From an uncultured Lachnospiraceae bacterium (lineage in GTDB: Bacteria; Bacillota; Clostridia; Lachnospirales; Lachnospiraceae), in assembly GCA_947626985.1 (NCBI GenBank), contig CANQUG010000015.1, positions 1-57,883 on the forward strand: 57,883 nt of DNA. The letters run 5' to 3'. Under the pieces are notes generated by a model that made no database searches, had not been told where the DNA came from, and worked only from the letters and a program-made list of their open reading frames with translations. Shown here piece after piece: positions 45,231 to 53,693 of this stretch; within the stretch, counting starts at the first letter, position 1; the number at the start of each line of letters is the position of its first letter. The translations under genes were made by a program, and so were the position numbers.

Positions 45231-46271
45231 ATGGATTTTGCGGATAAATTAATTAAAAACAGGGAACTTGAGAAGGAAGAATACGTAGAGCTTTTTGAAG
45301 ATTATAAAAATCCGGAAACTGCAGAGAAGCTTTCCCGGGAGGCTGTGCGGATCAGGAAGGAATATTACGGGGATAAGATTTACATCCGGGGGCTGATCGA
45401 GTTTACCAATTACTGTAAGAACAACTGCTATTACTGCGGCATCCGCCGGGGGAATAAAAATGCCGCGAGATACAGACTGAGCCGCGATGAGATCATGGAG
45501 TGCTGCGACGAGGGGTATCGGCTGGGATTTCGGACCTTCGTGCTTCAGGGAGGGGAGGATCCTTATTATAACGATCAGCGCATGGCGGAGATCGTCAGCG
45601 GAATCAAGGGGAAATATCCGGACTGTGCCATTACTCTGTCCATAGGAGAAAAATCGAAGGAATCCTACAGGCTGTTCCGGGAAGCCGGCGCCGACAGGTA
45701 TCTGCTCCGGCACGAGACGGCGAATGAAGAGCATTACCGCTCCCTTCATCCGGAGGAAATGAGCCTGAAGGTGCGGAAACAGTGTCTGTATGATCTGAAG
45801 GAACTGGGTTACCAGATCGGGGCCGGATTTATGGTAGGTTCTCCCGGACAGACGATGGAGCATCTGGCGGAGGATTTTCTGTTTCTGAAGGAGCTGAATC
45901 CTCATATGGTGGGAATCGGACCGTTTATTCCTCATCATGATACCAGATATAAGGATGAGCCGGGAGGAAGCGTGGAGCTGACGATCTTTCTTCTTTCTGT
46001 ACTGAGAATCGTTCTTCCAAAAGTGCTGCTTCCGGCTACTACAGCTCTGGGAACTCTGGATCCCAGAGGGAGAGAAAAGGGATTCTGCGCCGGGGCGAAT
46101 GTGGTGATGCCGAATCTGTCTCCTGTGAGCGTGAGGAAAAAATATGAGCTGTATGATAATAAGATCTGTACGGGAGACGAGGCGGCGGAATGTATGAACT
46201 GTCTGGACAGAAGGGCGAAAAGCGTGGGATACCGCATTGTCTGCGACAGGGGAGATTCTCTGGTGAAATAA
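45231..46271 (+). CDS. hydE: [FeFe]-hydrogenase maturation radical SAM enzyme HydE
   Basis: 346 residues. The radical-SAM cluster motif CKNNCYYCGI (CxxxCxxC) at about 62-69 follows IYIRGLIEFTNY, typical for HydE. VLQGGEDPYY, RHETANEEHYRSLHP and GFMVGSPGQTMEHLAEDF fit the family, and the C-terminal Cys residues in FCAGANVVMPNL...CMNCLDRR resemble the second cluster region. HydE builds the dithiolate part of the H-cluster with HydF and HydG, which are not in this window. ATG follows GGAAAGGA. Confidence 0.93.
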   Translation: MDFADKLIKNRELEKEEYVELFEDYKNPETAEKLSREAVRIRKEYYGDKIYIRGLIEFTNYCKNNCYYCGIRRGNKNAARYRLSRDEIMECCDEGYRLGFRTFVLQGGEDPYYNDQRMAEIVSGIKGKYPDCAITLSIGEKSKESYRLFREAGADRYLLRHETANEEHYRSLHPEEMSLKVRKQCLYDLKELGYQIGAGFMVGSPGQTMEHLAEDFLFLKELNPHMVGIGPFIPHHDTRYKDEPGGSVELTIFLLSVLRIVLPKVLLPATTALGTLDPRGREKGFCAGANVVMPNLSPVSVRKKYELYDNKICTGDEAAECMNCLDRRAKSVGYRIVCDRGDSLVK

Positions 46272-46281
46272 AATGTAAACG

Positions 46282-46309
46282 GGACAGGAAAAATACGGCT
46301 GTCCTTTTT
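46282..46309 (+). terminator. Terminator after hydE
   Basis: GGACAG, 11-base loop, CTGTCC then TTTTT. Confidence 0.8.
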
Positions 46310-46362
46310 GAAGGTTGGAATAATCTTTTTTTTGGGGGACAAAAAGACTGGATGATAAAAGG

Positions 46363-47037
46363 ATGGCTAATTTGAAAAAAATATTGATTATTGATGATGA
46401 TGTTTATATAGGAAATATGCTGGAGGAAGCTCTTATAAATGAAGGGTATCAGGTTTTGCGTGCTTATTCCGGGACAGAGGCATTGTTGGTTTTATCCGGG
46501 GCAAAGCCGGATCTGGCGCTGCTGGATCTGATGCTGCCGGGTCTGAATGGAGAGGATATTCTTTCTGAAATGAAGGGAATTCCCGTGATTGTAGTGAGCG
46601 CCAAAGCGGATGTTGAGAATAAGGTGGACTTGCTGCTTGGGGGCGCGGTTGATTACGTGACGAAGCCTTTTCATATAAAAGAGCTTCTGGCCAGAATTTC
46701 CGTGCATCTCAGAAATGCGGAAAGTATGGGTATTTCTTCGGAACTGACATTCGGGGAGATTGTTCTTAATACAGACAGTCATGCTGTGAAAGCCGGCGGC
46801 AGGGACGTTAAGCTGACGAGGACGGAATATGCCATTTTGAAACTGCTTATGCAGAATCCTGCTCAGGTGGTGACGAAATCGCTGCTGCTGGACCGTATCA
46901 GCGAGGATACGCCGGACTGTACGGAGAACTCTCTGAAGATGCATGTGAGTAATTTGAGAAAAAAGCTGCGGGAGGCAGATAACAGGGATTACATTGAAGC
47001 GGTTTGGGGGATTGGCTTTAAAATGAGGGCGGAGTAA
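46363..47037 (+). CDS. OmpR-family response regulator of an ABC-transporter locus
   Basis: 224 residues. Receiver domain with acidic pocket IIDDD, phospho-acceptor Asp55 (LALLDLML) and Lys101 (YVTKPF), then a winged-helix trans_reg_C domain (LTRTEYAILKLLMQNPAQVV...CTENSLKMHVSNLRKKLRE). ATG 46363 has AAAAGG immediately before it; a TTG at 46372 has better spacing and would start directly with KKILIIDDD. The cluster regulator-ATPase-permease-kinase matches bacitracin/lantibiotic-type resistance loci. The partner kinase is 2.1 kb downstream. Confidence 0.9.
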   Translation: MANLKKILIIDDDVYIGNMLEEALINEGYQVLRAYSGTEALLVLSGAKPDLALLDLMLPGLNGEDILSEMKGIPVIVVSAKADVENKVDLLLGGAVDYVTKPFHIKELLARISVHLRNAESMGISSELTFGEIVLNTDSHAVKAGGRDVKLTRTEYAILKLLMQNPAQVVTKSLLLDRISEDTPDCTENSLKMHVSNLRKKLREADNRDYIEAVWGIGFKMRAE

Positions 47038-47295
47038 ATCTTTACCGTTTCTTTATTCTTTTCTTTACCGTTTCCTTTACTGTTTGCAGATATGATACTG
47101 ATAGAGCATTTCATTGACAGGAAAGCAGTCGTTGTGTGGCAGAGGGTATGGATCATTTGGTGATTTACGGAAAATGACTCATGGAGTGATTTATGGAGTG
47201 ACTCATAAAATGGTTCATGGAATAATTTACGAAATGGCTGATGGATGATCAATGGAATGCCGGGTCAATATGCTGAACAGGGAGGTTATGATTTT
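47038..47295 (+). other. Intergenic region with degenerate short repeats
   Basis: Between 47155 and 47250 units such as GACTCATGGAGTGATTTATGGAG recur with variation (ATGG-AGTGATTT, ATGG-AGTGACTCAT, ATGG-AATAATTT). This gap precedes the ABC ATPase gene and may hold its promoter/operator; direct repeats in such leaders are typical regulator sites. No gene was found. Confidence 0.35.
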
Positions 47296-48210
47296 ATGAA
47301 CTATGTTCTCAGAACCAGCGCTTTATGTAAGAAATATAAAAATTTTAAAGCGCTGAACGGATTGTCCATGAATGTTCCAAAAGGAGCGATCTACGGCTTT
47401 GTGGGAAAAAACGGCGCCGGCAAAACCACACTGATTCGTCTGATCTGCGGACTGCAGGAGCCTTCATCCGGGGAATACACGCTGTATGGGAGGAAGCACA
47501 CAGATAAGGATATTGTGAAGTCCCGCAGAAGAATGGGGGCGGTTGTGGAAACCCCTTCGATTTACCTTGATATGACGGCCGAGGATAATTTAAAACAGCA
47601 GTATCGCATTCTGGGTCTTCCGTCTTATGACGGATTGAAGGATATTCTGAAACTGGTCCGGCTGGAAAATACGGGAAAGAAGAAGGCCAGAAACTTTTCT
47701 CTCGGTATGCGGCAGCGGCTGGGAATTGCCGTTGCACTGGCGGGAGATCCCGATTTTCTGGTTTTGGATGAGCCTGCCAACGGGCTGGATCCCCAGGGAA
47801 TTATTGAGATGAGAGAGCTAATTTTAAGGCTCAATCGGGAACTTCAGATTACGGTTTTGATTTCCAGCCATATCCTTGACGAGCTTTCCCGTCTTGCGAC
47901 GCATTATGGATTTATTGACAGCGGAAGAATTGTAAAAGAAATCAGCGCGGAGGAACTGGAGGCGGCCTGCCGCAAATGCGTTCGTCTGGAAGTGACGGAC
48001 GTGCGGGTTCTTGCCCGGGTGCTGGACGAAATGGGGGTGGATTACGATATTCTTTCCGGAAGGACGGCGGATGTGTTTGCGAAGATGAATATTTCCAGAC
48101 TGACGCTGGCTCTGATGAAGGAAAATTGTGACATAATTTCTGTACAGGAGCATGATGAAAGTCTGGAAAGCTATTATATCAGTCTGGTAGGAGGGAAAAG
48201 GAATGAGTAA
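47296..48210 (+). CDS. ABC transporter ATP-binding protein (bacitracin/lantibiotic-resistance type)
   Basis: 304 residues from ATG 47296, behind GGGAGG. Walker A GKNGAGKTT, Q-loop VVETPSIYLDMTAEDNL, signature FSLGMRQRLGIAVAL, Walker B FLVLDEPANGLDPQG and H-loop SSHIL. The C-terminal domain after residue 215 resembles BcrA-type ATPases. The permease start overlaps its stop codon by 8 bases. Drug or peptide export, or removal of peptides from the membrane, is inferred from context only. Confidence 0.9.
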   Translation: MNYVLRTSALCKKYKNFKALNGLSMNVPKGAIYGFVGKNGAGKTTLIRLICGLQEPSSGEYTLYGRKHTDKDIVKSRRRMGAVVETPSIYLDMTAEDNLKQQYRILGLPSYDGLKDILKLVRLENTGKKKARNFSLGMRQRLGIAVALAGDPDFLVLDEPANGLDPQGIIEMRELILRLNRELQITVLISSHILDELSRLATHYGFIDSGRIVKEISAEELEAACRKCVRLEVTDVRVLARVLDEMGVDYDILSGRTADVFAKMNISRLTLALMKENCDIISVQEHDESLESYYISLVGGKRNE

Positions 48211-49036
48211 ACTGCTGTCTGCGAATTTTATGCGGCTGAAAAGGGATAAGATCTTTTATATCAGTCTGATTATGGTGTTTTTATGTTCTCTTCTCATCAT
48301 TATCGAAGGTTCCTCTTCCTTTTCCGAAATGGATGCGAATGGGCTTGAACATTCGCTGGATGATTTCTTTTTTGAGATCATTCCCTATATGGGAGCGATT
48401 TATGCTGTCTTTATCTGTATGTTTCTGGGAACGGAATATTCGGACGGAACTATTCGCAATAAAATTGTAACCGGTCATACGCGGAGAGATATTTTTCTGG
48501 CAAATTATTTTTGCTGTCTGTCCGCCTGTCTGATGATTACGGCCGGATGGCTGCTCGGGTCTGTGCCGGGGATATTTTTGATAGGAATGTTTCAGATGAG
48601 CGCAGGAAAACTGCTGGCGTGTTTCGGGGTTGTTGTCGGATCTGCAATGGTGTATACTGCCATATTTACAGGACTGGGCATGTTAAGTACCAATAAGGCT
48701 GTTACGGTTGTTCTTGCTCTGGTTCTCTGGACGGGACTGGTTTTGTGCGGCAGCGGGATTATAGACAGGCTGAACTGTCCGGAGACGTTGGGAGGAATGG
48801 CATTTATCGATGGTGAATTTGTGAAGATTCCGGATGATCCGAATCCTTTGTATCTCAGCGGAACTCTGCGCACGGCGTGTGAATATATCAGGGATTCCCT
48901 TCCGAGCGCTCAGGCGATTCTGCTGAATAACAATGATGTTGACAATCCGCTGCGCCAGATTCTGCTGTCTCTTTTGGTTAATGGAGTATTCATAGCAGGC
49001 GGTGTCGGGATATATAAAAGGAAGGATTTAAAATAA
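48203..49036 (+). CDS. ABC-2 family permease
   Basis: 277 residues with six hydrophobic segments: LLSANFMRLKRDKIFYISLIMVFLCSLLII at the N-terminus, FLGTEYSDGTIRNKIVTGHTRRDIFLANYF (cytoplasmic loop typical of BcrB/ABC2_membrane permeases), and a C-terminal LLSLLVNGVFIAGGVGIY. It partners the upstream ATPase. The last codons (DLK stop) are part of the tandem duplication that follows. Confidence 0.88.
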   Translation: MSKLLSANFMRLKRDKIFYISLIMVFLCSLLIIIEGSSSFSEMDANGLEHSLDDFFFEIIPYMGAIYAVFICMFLGTEYSDGTIRNKIVTGHTRRDIFLANYFCCLSACLMITAGWLLGSVPGIFLIGMFQMSAGKLLACFGVVVGSAMVYTAIFTGLGMLSTNKAVTVVLALVLWTGLVLCGSGIIDRLNCPETLGGMAFIDGEFVKIPDDPNPLYLSGTLRTACEYIRDSLPSAQAILLNNNDVDNPLRQILLSLLVNGVFIAGGVGIYKRKDLK

Positions 49037-49317
49037 GGAGTTTTTATGGAGACAGGGTTATGGGTGACTGTCGGCGTTCTGATTGTGGTAATCATTATGG
49101 TTTTCCTTGCGGTTATCGCTGCTTTGCTTATAAAAATTTATGTCATGAAAAAATCAGCGAGGGAAATAGAAGCAAAATAAGGAGTTTTTATGGAGACAGG
49201 GTTATGGGTGACTGTCGGCGTTCTGATTGTGGTAATCATTATGGTTTTCCTTGCGGTTATCGCTGCTTTGCTTATAAAAATTTATGTCATGAAAAAATCA
49301 GCGAGGGAAATAGAAGC
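49030..49317 (+). repeat. Exact 144-bp tandem duplication
   Basis: Bases 49030-49173 and 49174-49317 are identical. The unit spans the last permease codon and stop, the ribosome-binding site AAGGAG and the first 43 codons of the histidine kinase. The second copy leads into the full kinase. Confidence 0.97.
49046..49180 (+). CDS. 44-residue membrane peptide made by duplication of the kinase 5' end
   Basis: It reads METGLWVTVGVLIVVIIMVF LAVIAALL and on through MKKSAREIEAK, with the same AAGGAG ribosome-binding site as the kinase. The first 43 residues equal the kinase N-terminus: one membrane helix plus a short basic segment. The stop codon is the copied permease stop. Whether it is translated and stable is unknown; the signals are intact. 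It could form mixed dimers with the kinase helix or simply be a by-product. Confidence 0.5.
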   Translation: METGLWVTVGVLIVVIIMVFLAVIAALLIKIYVMKKSAREIEAK

Positions 49318-50113
49318 TGCTTTTGCTGACAGACTCATAACCGATACGAATGTTATGATCGATATTTCCAGCAGGGACAGGGATCTGCGTCATCTGGCAA
49401 ACAGTATGAATGTGCAGCTGCGCAGGTTTCGCGCGGAACGGCGGCGGTTTCAGCAGGGAGATCTGGAGCTGAAGGATGCGGTTACAAATATTTCTCATGA
49501 TTTGCGGACGCCGCTTACCGCGATCTGCGGTTATCTGGAACTGCTGGAGCAGGAGGAAAAGTCGGAAGCTGTCGATCGGTATATCGGGATTATAAAAGAA
49601 CGCACGGAGGTTCTGACACAGCTTTCTGAAGAACTTTTCCGGTATTCTGTGATTACTTCCACGAAAGACAGGATGAATAAAGAGCCGGTTGTGATTAATA
49701 CGGTGCTGGAGGAGAGCATTGCGGCGTTTTATGGTCTTTTCACAGAACGGAAGATTGTGCCTGAGATAGAAATGCCCGGGAAGAAGGTGGTCAGAATGCT
49801 GGATCGTTCCGCTTTATCACGGGTGTTTTCCAATCTGATCAGCAATGTTGTGAAGTATGGCGGGGGCGATTTGAAGGTGGTTCTGTCGGAAGATGGGGAG
49901 ATTATTTTTTCCAACAGGGCTTCCGGGCTGGATGAGGTGCAGGCAGGAAGGCTGTTTGATCGGTTTTATACGGTGGAGGCTGCCAGGAGGTCGACGGGGC
50001 TGGGACTGGCTATTTCGAAGACGCTTGTGGAAGAGATGGATGGGAGGATAACGGCAAAGTATGAGGGCGGCAGATTGAGTATTTGTATTTCTTTTTCGGA
50101 TGTGGATTGTTGA
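49190..50113 (+). CDS. Sensor histidine kinase of the ABC-transporter locus
   Basis: 307 residues: a single N-terminal membrane helix (about 6-30) with almost no extracellular loop, then a dimerisation domain with His103 (ISHDLRTPLTAICGYLELL), and a HATPase domain with N-box SRVFSNLISNVVKYGG and G2-like STGLGLAISKTLVEEM. The G1 box is degenerate (FSNRASGLD) as in BcrS/CprK-type kinases. Sensing probably occurs through the membrane or through the transporter. It would phosphorylate the regulator 2.1 kb upstream. Its 5' 128 bases are duplicated upstream. Confidence 0.9.
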   Translation: METGLWVTVGVLIVVIIMVFLAVIAALLIKIYVMKKSAREIEAAFADRLITDTNVMIDISSRDRDLRHLANSMNVQLRRFRAERRRFQQGDLELKDAVTNISHDLRTPLTAICGYLELLEQEEKSEAVDRYIGIIKERTEVLTQLSEELFRYSVITSTKDRMNKEPVVINTVLEESIAAFYGLFTERKIVPEIEMPGKKVVRMLDRSALSRVFSNLISNVVKYGGGDLKVVLSEDGEIIFSNRASGLDEVQAGRLFDRFYTVEAARRSTGLGLAISKTLVEEMDGRITAKYEGGRLSICISFSDVDC

Positions 50114-50200
50114 TTATAGTCATACGGATGCGGATGGTTGTACAGAATGTTAGTTGTTCGTACGGATGCAGGGAATGAAGATCGGGTATACGGACGCAGC

Positions 50201-50369
50201 CAAGACTGTGCTTCCTGTCTGTTGACGGCGCAACACTCCGCCGAACTAACCGCCAACTCCGGCTAAGGCGCTCAGGAAGAGCCTTCGCGCCTAAGTCTCC
50301 GTAAGCGGTGGATTTCGTCTCCGTTAAAACCGCGCCCAAACGGTCTGCCAGACAGGAAGCACAGTCTTG
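50201..50369. repeat. Element bounded by 21-bp perfect inverted repeats
   Basis: AAGACTGTGCTTCCTGTCTG (50202-50221) is perfectly complementary to 50349-50368, and the flanking C/G extends the pair to 21. The 127 enclosed bases are GC-rich, with smaller hairpins (GGCGC...GCGCC; CCGC...GCGG). It lies in a 550-base gap between two signalling loci. No transposase or clear target duplication. A MITE-like element or a structured RNA with a long closing stem are both possible. Confidence 0.75.
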
Positions 50370-50662
50370 TCTGCTGTGTATCGAATGTTTGTGAGAATTT
50401 TCGCTTGTAGGATGTGATTGCTGGATTGTTTATGTGAATTATCCTGTTTTATAAAAATGAGAGGATAGAATGATTTGTATGGAAATAATGGAGATATAAA
50501 AGAAAAGTAATCTGAAAATGGGATGAAGGTCCTACTGGAATCGTGAATAATACTGTGATATAATGGGAGTCGAAAAATTATGCCGAATCTTTTATGTCGT
50601 GAGAGACGTATTGATTTGGAATACTGCGAAGAGAAGTATGTTTATATCACTGGAGAAGTTGT
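50370..50662 (+). promoter_or_regulatory. Gap with probable kinase/regulator promoter
   Basis: AT-rich region; TATAAT at 50559-50564 is a good -10 box about 100 bases before the kinase start, with no clear -35. Otherwise nothing was seen. Confidence 0.4.
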
Positions 50663-51811
50663 ATGAAACTCAAGACACGGATTATAGTAGGATTTATTAT
50701 GATCATTCTGGTGCCGCTGCTTTTGTTTTCGGCTACATTTTATGGACTGAGTCAGGCTCAGGCCAGACAGGAGAGCAGTGAGGAGAGCAGTCAGGATATC
50801 GTTTATGATATTTCCATCATGCAGTCGGTCAATGGACGGGCCAGAGTCAATATGATGGCCAGGGATCTTTTCTTTTCTATCTTTATTATTTTGATTTTTA
50901 CCGCTATGGCGGTGGGACTGTGGATCTACCGGAGCATTGCCGCTCCTCTGGTGAAGCTGAAAAAGGCTACCCAGAATATCAAAGAGGGAAATCTGGATTT
51001 TGTTCTGGATGTGGAAGGGGACGATGAGTTTTCCGAGCTTTGTCAGGATTTTGAGGAAATGAGGAGGAGGCTGAAGGAATCGGCGGAGGAAAAGATTCTT
51101 CTGGATAAGGAAAATAAAGAGCTGATCAGCAATATTTCTCATGATCTGAAAACTCCTATTACGGCCGTAAAGGGTTACGTGGAAGGGATTATGGACGGAG
51201 TTGCGGATACTCCGGAAAAAATGGACCGGTATGTGAGGACCATTTATAATAAGACCAATGAAATGGATCATCTCATCAATGAGCTTACCTTCTATTCGAA
51301 AATCGATACCAATCGTATCCCCTATACTTTCAGTAAACTGAATGTGGAAGATTATTTCAGCGACTGTGCGGAGGAGGTCAGCCTGGAGCTGGAGACCAGA
51401 GGAATCGAACTGGTGTATGCCAATTATGTGGATAAGAATGTGCTTGTGATTGCGGATGGGGAGCAGATCAGGCGGGTGATCCATAATCTTATCAGCAATG
51501 CTATCAAGTACATGGATAAACCGAAGGGAATCATTCAGATCCGGGTGAAGGATGTGGGAGATTTTATTCAGGTGGAAGTGGAAGATAACGGGAAGGGAAT
51601 CGGATCGAAGGATCTGGCCTATATTTTTGACCGCTTTTACCGCACGGATGTTTCCAGAAATTCCTCCAAGGGCGGAAGCGGGATCGGTCTTTCTATTGTG
51701 AAGAAAATTCTGGAGGATCACGGCGGAAAGGTCTGGGCTACCAGCCGGGAGGGCATCGGAACCATTATGTATTTTGTACTTAGAAAATATCAGGAGGTAC
51801 CCGTAAAATGA
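50663..51811 (+). CDS. Sensor histidine kinase with HAMP domain
   Basis: 382 residues. Two membrane helices (about 7-29 and 69-90) flank a short extracellular segment (QARQESSEESSQDIVYDISIMQS). HAMP (YRSIAAPLVKLKKATQNIKEGNLDF) leads to a dimerisation domain with His160 (ISHDLKTPITAVKGYVEGIMDG) and a complete HATPase domain: N-box RRVIHNLISNAIKYM, G1 VEDNGKGI, F FDRFYR, G2 GGSGIGLSIVK. It pairs with the regulator whose ATG overlaps its stop codon. Signal unknown. Confidence 0.93.
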   Translation: MKLKTRIIVGFIMIILVPLLLFSATFYGLSQAQARQESSEESSQDIVYDISIMQSVNGRARVNMMARDLFFSIFIILIFTAMAVGLWIYRSIAAPLVKLKKATQNIKEGNLDFVLDVEGDDEFSELCQDFEEMRRRLKESAEEKILLDKENKELISNISHDLKTPITAVKGYVEGIMDGVADTPEKMDRYVRTIYNKTNEMDHLINELTFYSKIDTNRIPYTFSKLNVEDYFSDCAEEVSLELETRGIELVYANYVDKNVLVIADGEQIRRVIHNLISNAIKYMDKPKGIIQIRVKDVGDFIQVEVEDNGKGIGSKDLAYIFDRFYRTDVSRNSSKGGSGIGLSIVKKILEDHGGKVWATSREGIGTIMYFVLRKYQEVPVK

Positions 51812-52497
51812 GTAAGATATTGATTATCGAGGATGAGGAGTCCATTGCGGAGCTGGAGAAGGATTATCTGGAGCTTTCGGGATTTGAGGTGGAGATTGCC
51901 AACCGGGGAGATACAGGACTTTTAAAGGCGCTGAAAGAAAATTTTGACCTGATTATTCTGGATCTGATGCTTCCGGAGGTGGACGGATTTGAGATCTGCC
52001 GTATGGTGCGGGAGGAAAAAAATATTCCTATTATTATGGTTTCCGCGAAAAAGGAGGATATTGATAAGATCCGGGGACTTGGACTGGGAGCGGACGATTA
52101 TATGACGAAACCTTTCAGTCCCAGCGAGCTGGTAGCCAGGGTAAAGGCTCACATGGAGCGGTATAATCGTCTGGTGGGAACCAACGTGGTGAAAAATAAT
52201 ATTGTGGAGATTCGGGGAATCAAGATTGATAAGACCGCAAGAAGAGTGTGGGTGAACGGGGAAGAAAAAACCTTTACCACGAAGGAATATGATCTGCTTA
52301 CTTTTCTGGCGGAAAATCCCAACCGGGTATTTAAGAAGGAAGAATTGTTCCGGGAAATCTGGGATATGGAATCTGTGGGGGATATCGCCACAGTGACGGT
52401 ACATATCAAGAAAATACGTGAGAAAATTGAATTTGACACGGCGAAGCCTCAGTATATTGAGACGATCTGGGGAGTCGGGTACCGGTTTAAGGTATAA
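51808..52497 (+). CDS. OmpR-family response regulator
   Basis: 229 residues: receiver with IIEDEES, phospho-acceptor Asp52 (LIILDLMLP), Lys101 (MTKPF), and C-terminal winged helix (KTFTTKEYDLLTFLAENPNRVF...TVTVHIKKIREKIE). It overlaps the kinase gene by four bases (ATGA), indicating coupled translation. Targets cannot be inferred from the window. Terminator 27 bases after the stop. Confidence 0.94.
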   Translation: MSKILIIEDEESIAELEKDYLELSGFEVEIANRGDTGLLKALKENFDLIILDLMLPEVDGFEICRMVREEKNIPIIMVSAKKEDIDKIRGLGLGADDYMTKPFSPSELVARVKAHMERYNRLVGTNVVKNNIVEIRGIKIDKTARRVWVNGEEKTFTTKEYDLLTFLAENPNRVFKKEELFREIWDMESVGDIATVTVHIKKIREKIEFDTAKPQYIETIWGVGYRFKV

Positions 52498-52523
52498 GTG
52501 AACAGATAAAAGGGGAAAATCAG

Positions 52524-52556
52524 GGACAGAGTCTGAAAAGAGAGTCTGTCCTTTTT
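52524..52556 (+). terminator. Terminator after the kinase/regulator operon
   Basis: GGACAGA, loop, TCTGTCC then TTTTT. Confidence 0.85.
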
Positions 52557-52649
52557 AATTTTGATTAAAATTATCTTACAATTCCTGTTGCATTTTCAGA
52601 ACGGCTGAGTTATCCTGAGATGGAAATAAAATGAAGGAGAAAAATTGTT

Positions 52650-53615
52650 ATGCTGGTACCTGTATTACTTTTTATTGTAGGTCTTCTCTGTCTTATCAAG
52701 GGAGGAGACTGGTTTGTCGACGGAGCTACCGGAATTGCCAGAAAATTTCATCTGCCGGAGCTGCTGATCGGAGCGACGGTGGTGTCTATCGGAACGACTT
52801 TGCCGGAAGTGATGGTTTCCACTACGTCTGCGCTGACCGGTCACGGCGAGATCGCGTATGGAAATGCTATTGGTTCCGTCATCTGCAATACGTCTCTGAT
52901 TGCGGCCATCACCATCGCGGTGAAGCCTGGACTTGTGAATAAAAAGGCGCTGCGCACGCCTGTGGTGTTTTTCTTTCTGTCTGCTGTGTTTTATGCCGGA
53001 GTGGCTTATTTTTCCGGATATTTCAGCAGGCCGGTGGGAATTTTGCTGCTTGCTGTTTTTGTAATCTATATGATAATTACGGTTTTACAGATGAAAAATA
53101 ACCCGGAAAACGTGGAAGAAGAGGAGGAGGAAGAAAAAGAGAGGTCTCTTTTGGCAAATGTGATCCTTCTGGTAATAGGCGCTGCGCTGATCGCTGTGGG
53201 GGCAAATCTCCTGGTGGATAATGGGACGCTGATTGCTCAGGCTCTGGGAGTGCCGGAATCTGTGATTGCGCTGACCTTTGTGGCGCTGGGAACTTCTCTG
53301 CCGGAGCTGGTAACGGCTGTTACTTCTCTTATAAAGGGTCACGGAGCATTGTCTCTGGGAAATGTGATTGGAGCCAATTTGTTTAATATTGTGCTGGTGA
53401 GCGGTGTTTCCGTGGCTCTGGCTCCCTTCGAGATTCCTCAGAATTCCGTGATCTGGGGACATAATGCTTCTCTGGTGCTGGAAATTCCGGTAATGTTTGC
53501 GGTAATGCTTCTTTTGACGGTTCCGGCTCTGATCAGAGGAAAGCTTTCCAGAGTGCAGGGGATTTCTCTGCTGGCGATTTATGCAGCATTCTGTGTGATT
53601 CAGTTTACCATGTAA
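52650..53615 (+). CDS. Calcium/sodium antiporter (CaCA family)
   Basis: 321 residues with about ten membrane segments in two inverted halves. Each half has the alpha repeat: IGATVVSIGTTLPEVMVSTTSALTGHGEIAYGNAIGSVICN and ALTFVALGTSLPELVTAVTSLIKGHGALSLGNVIGANLFN. An acidic cytoplasmic loop (NVEEEEEEEKE) sits between the halves. YrbG/NCX-like: exchanges Ca2+ for Na+ or K+ across the membrane. ATG follows AAGGAG. Likely monocistronic or with the next gene, 79 bases on. Confidence 0.92.
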   Translation: MLVPVLLFIVGLLCLIKGGDWFVDGATGIARKFHLPELLIGATVVSIGTTLPEVMVSTTSALTGHGEIAYGNAIGSVICNTSLIAAITIAVKPGLVNKKALRTPVVFFFLSAVFYAGVAYFSGYFSRPVGILLLAVFVIYMIITVLQMKNNPENVEEEEEEEKERSLLANVILLVIGAALIAVGANLLVDNGTLIAQALGVPESVIALTFVALGTSLPELVTAVTSLIKGHGALSLGNVIGANLFNIVLVSGVSVALAPFEIPQNSVIWGHNASLVLEIPVMFAVMLLLTVPALIRGKLSRVQGISLLAIYAAFCVIQFTM

Positions 53616-53693
53616 GCTTCTGTATTGAGAAAGTCGGTCGGCAGAGAAAATAACGCGAAAATAAAGGGGAAAATATCAGAAAGAGGAATCAGC

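Noticed and set aside
49060-49329. 89-residue frame with a perfect internal repeat
   Set aside because: Out-of-frame reading of the duplicated kinase 5' end; the real frames are at 49046 and 49190.
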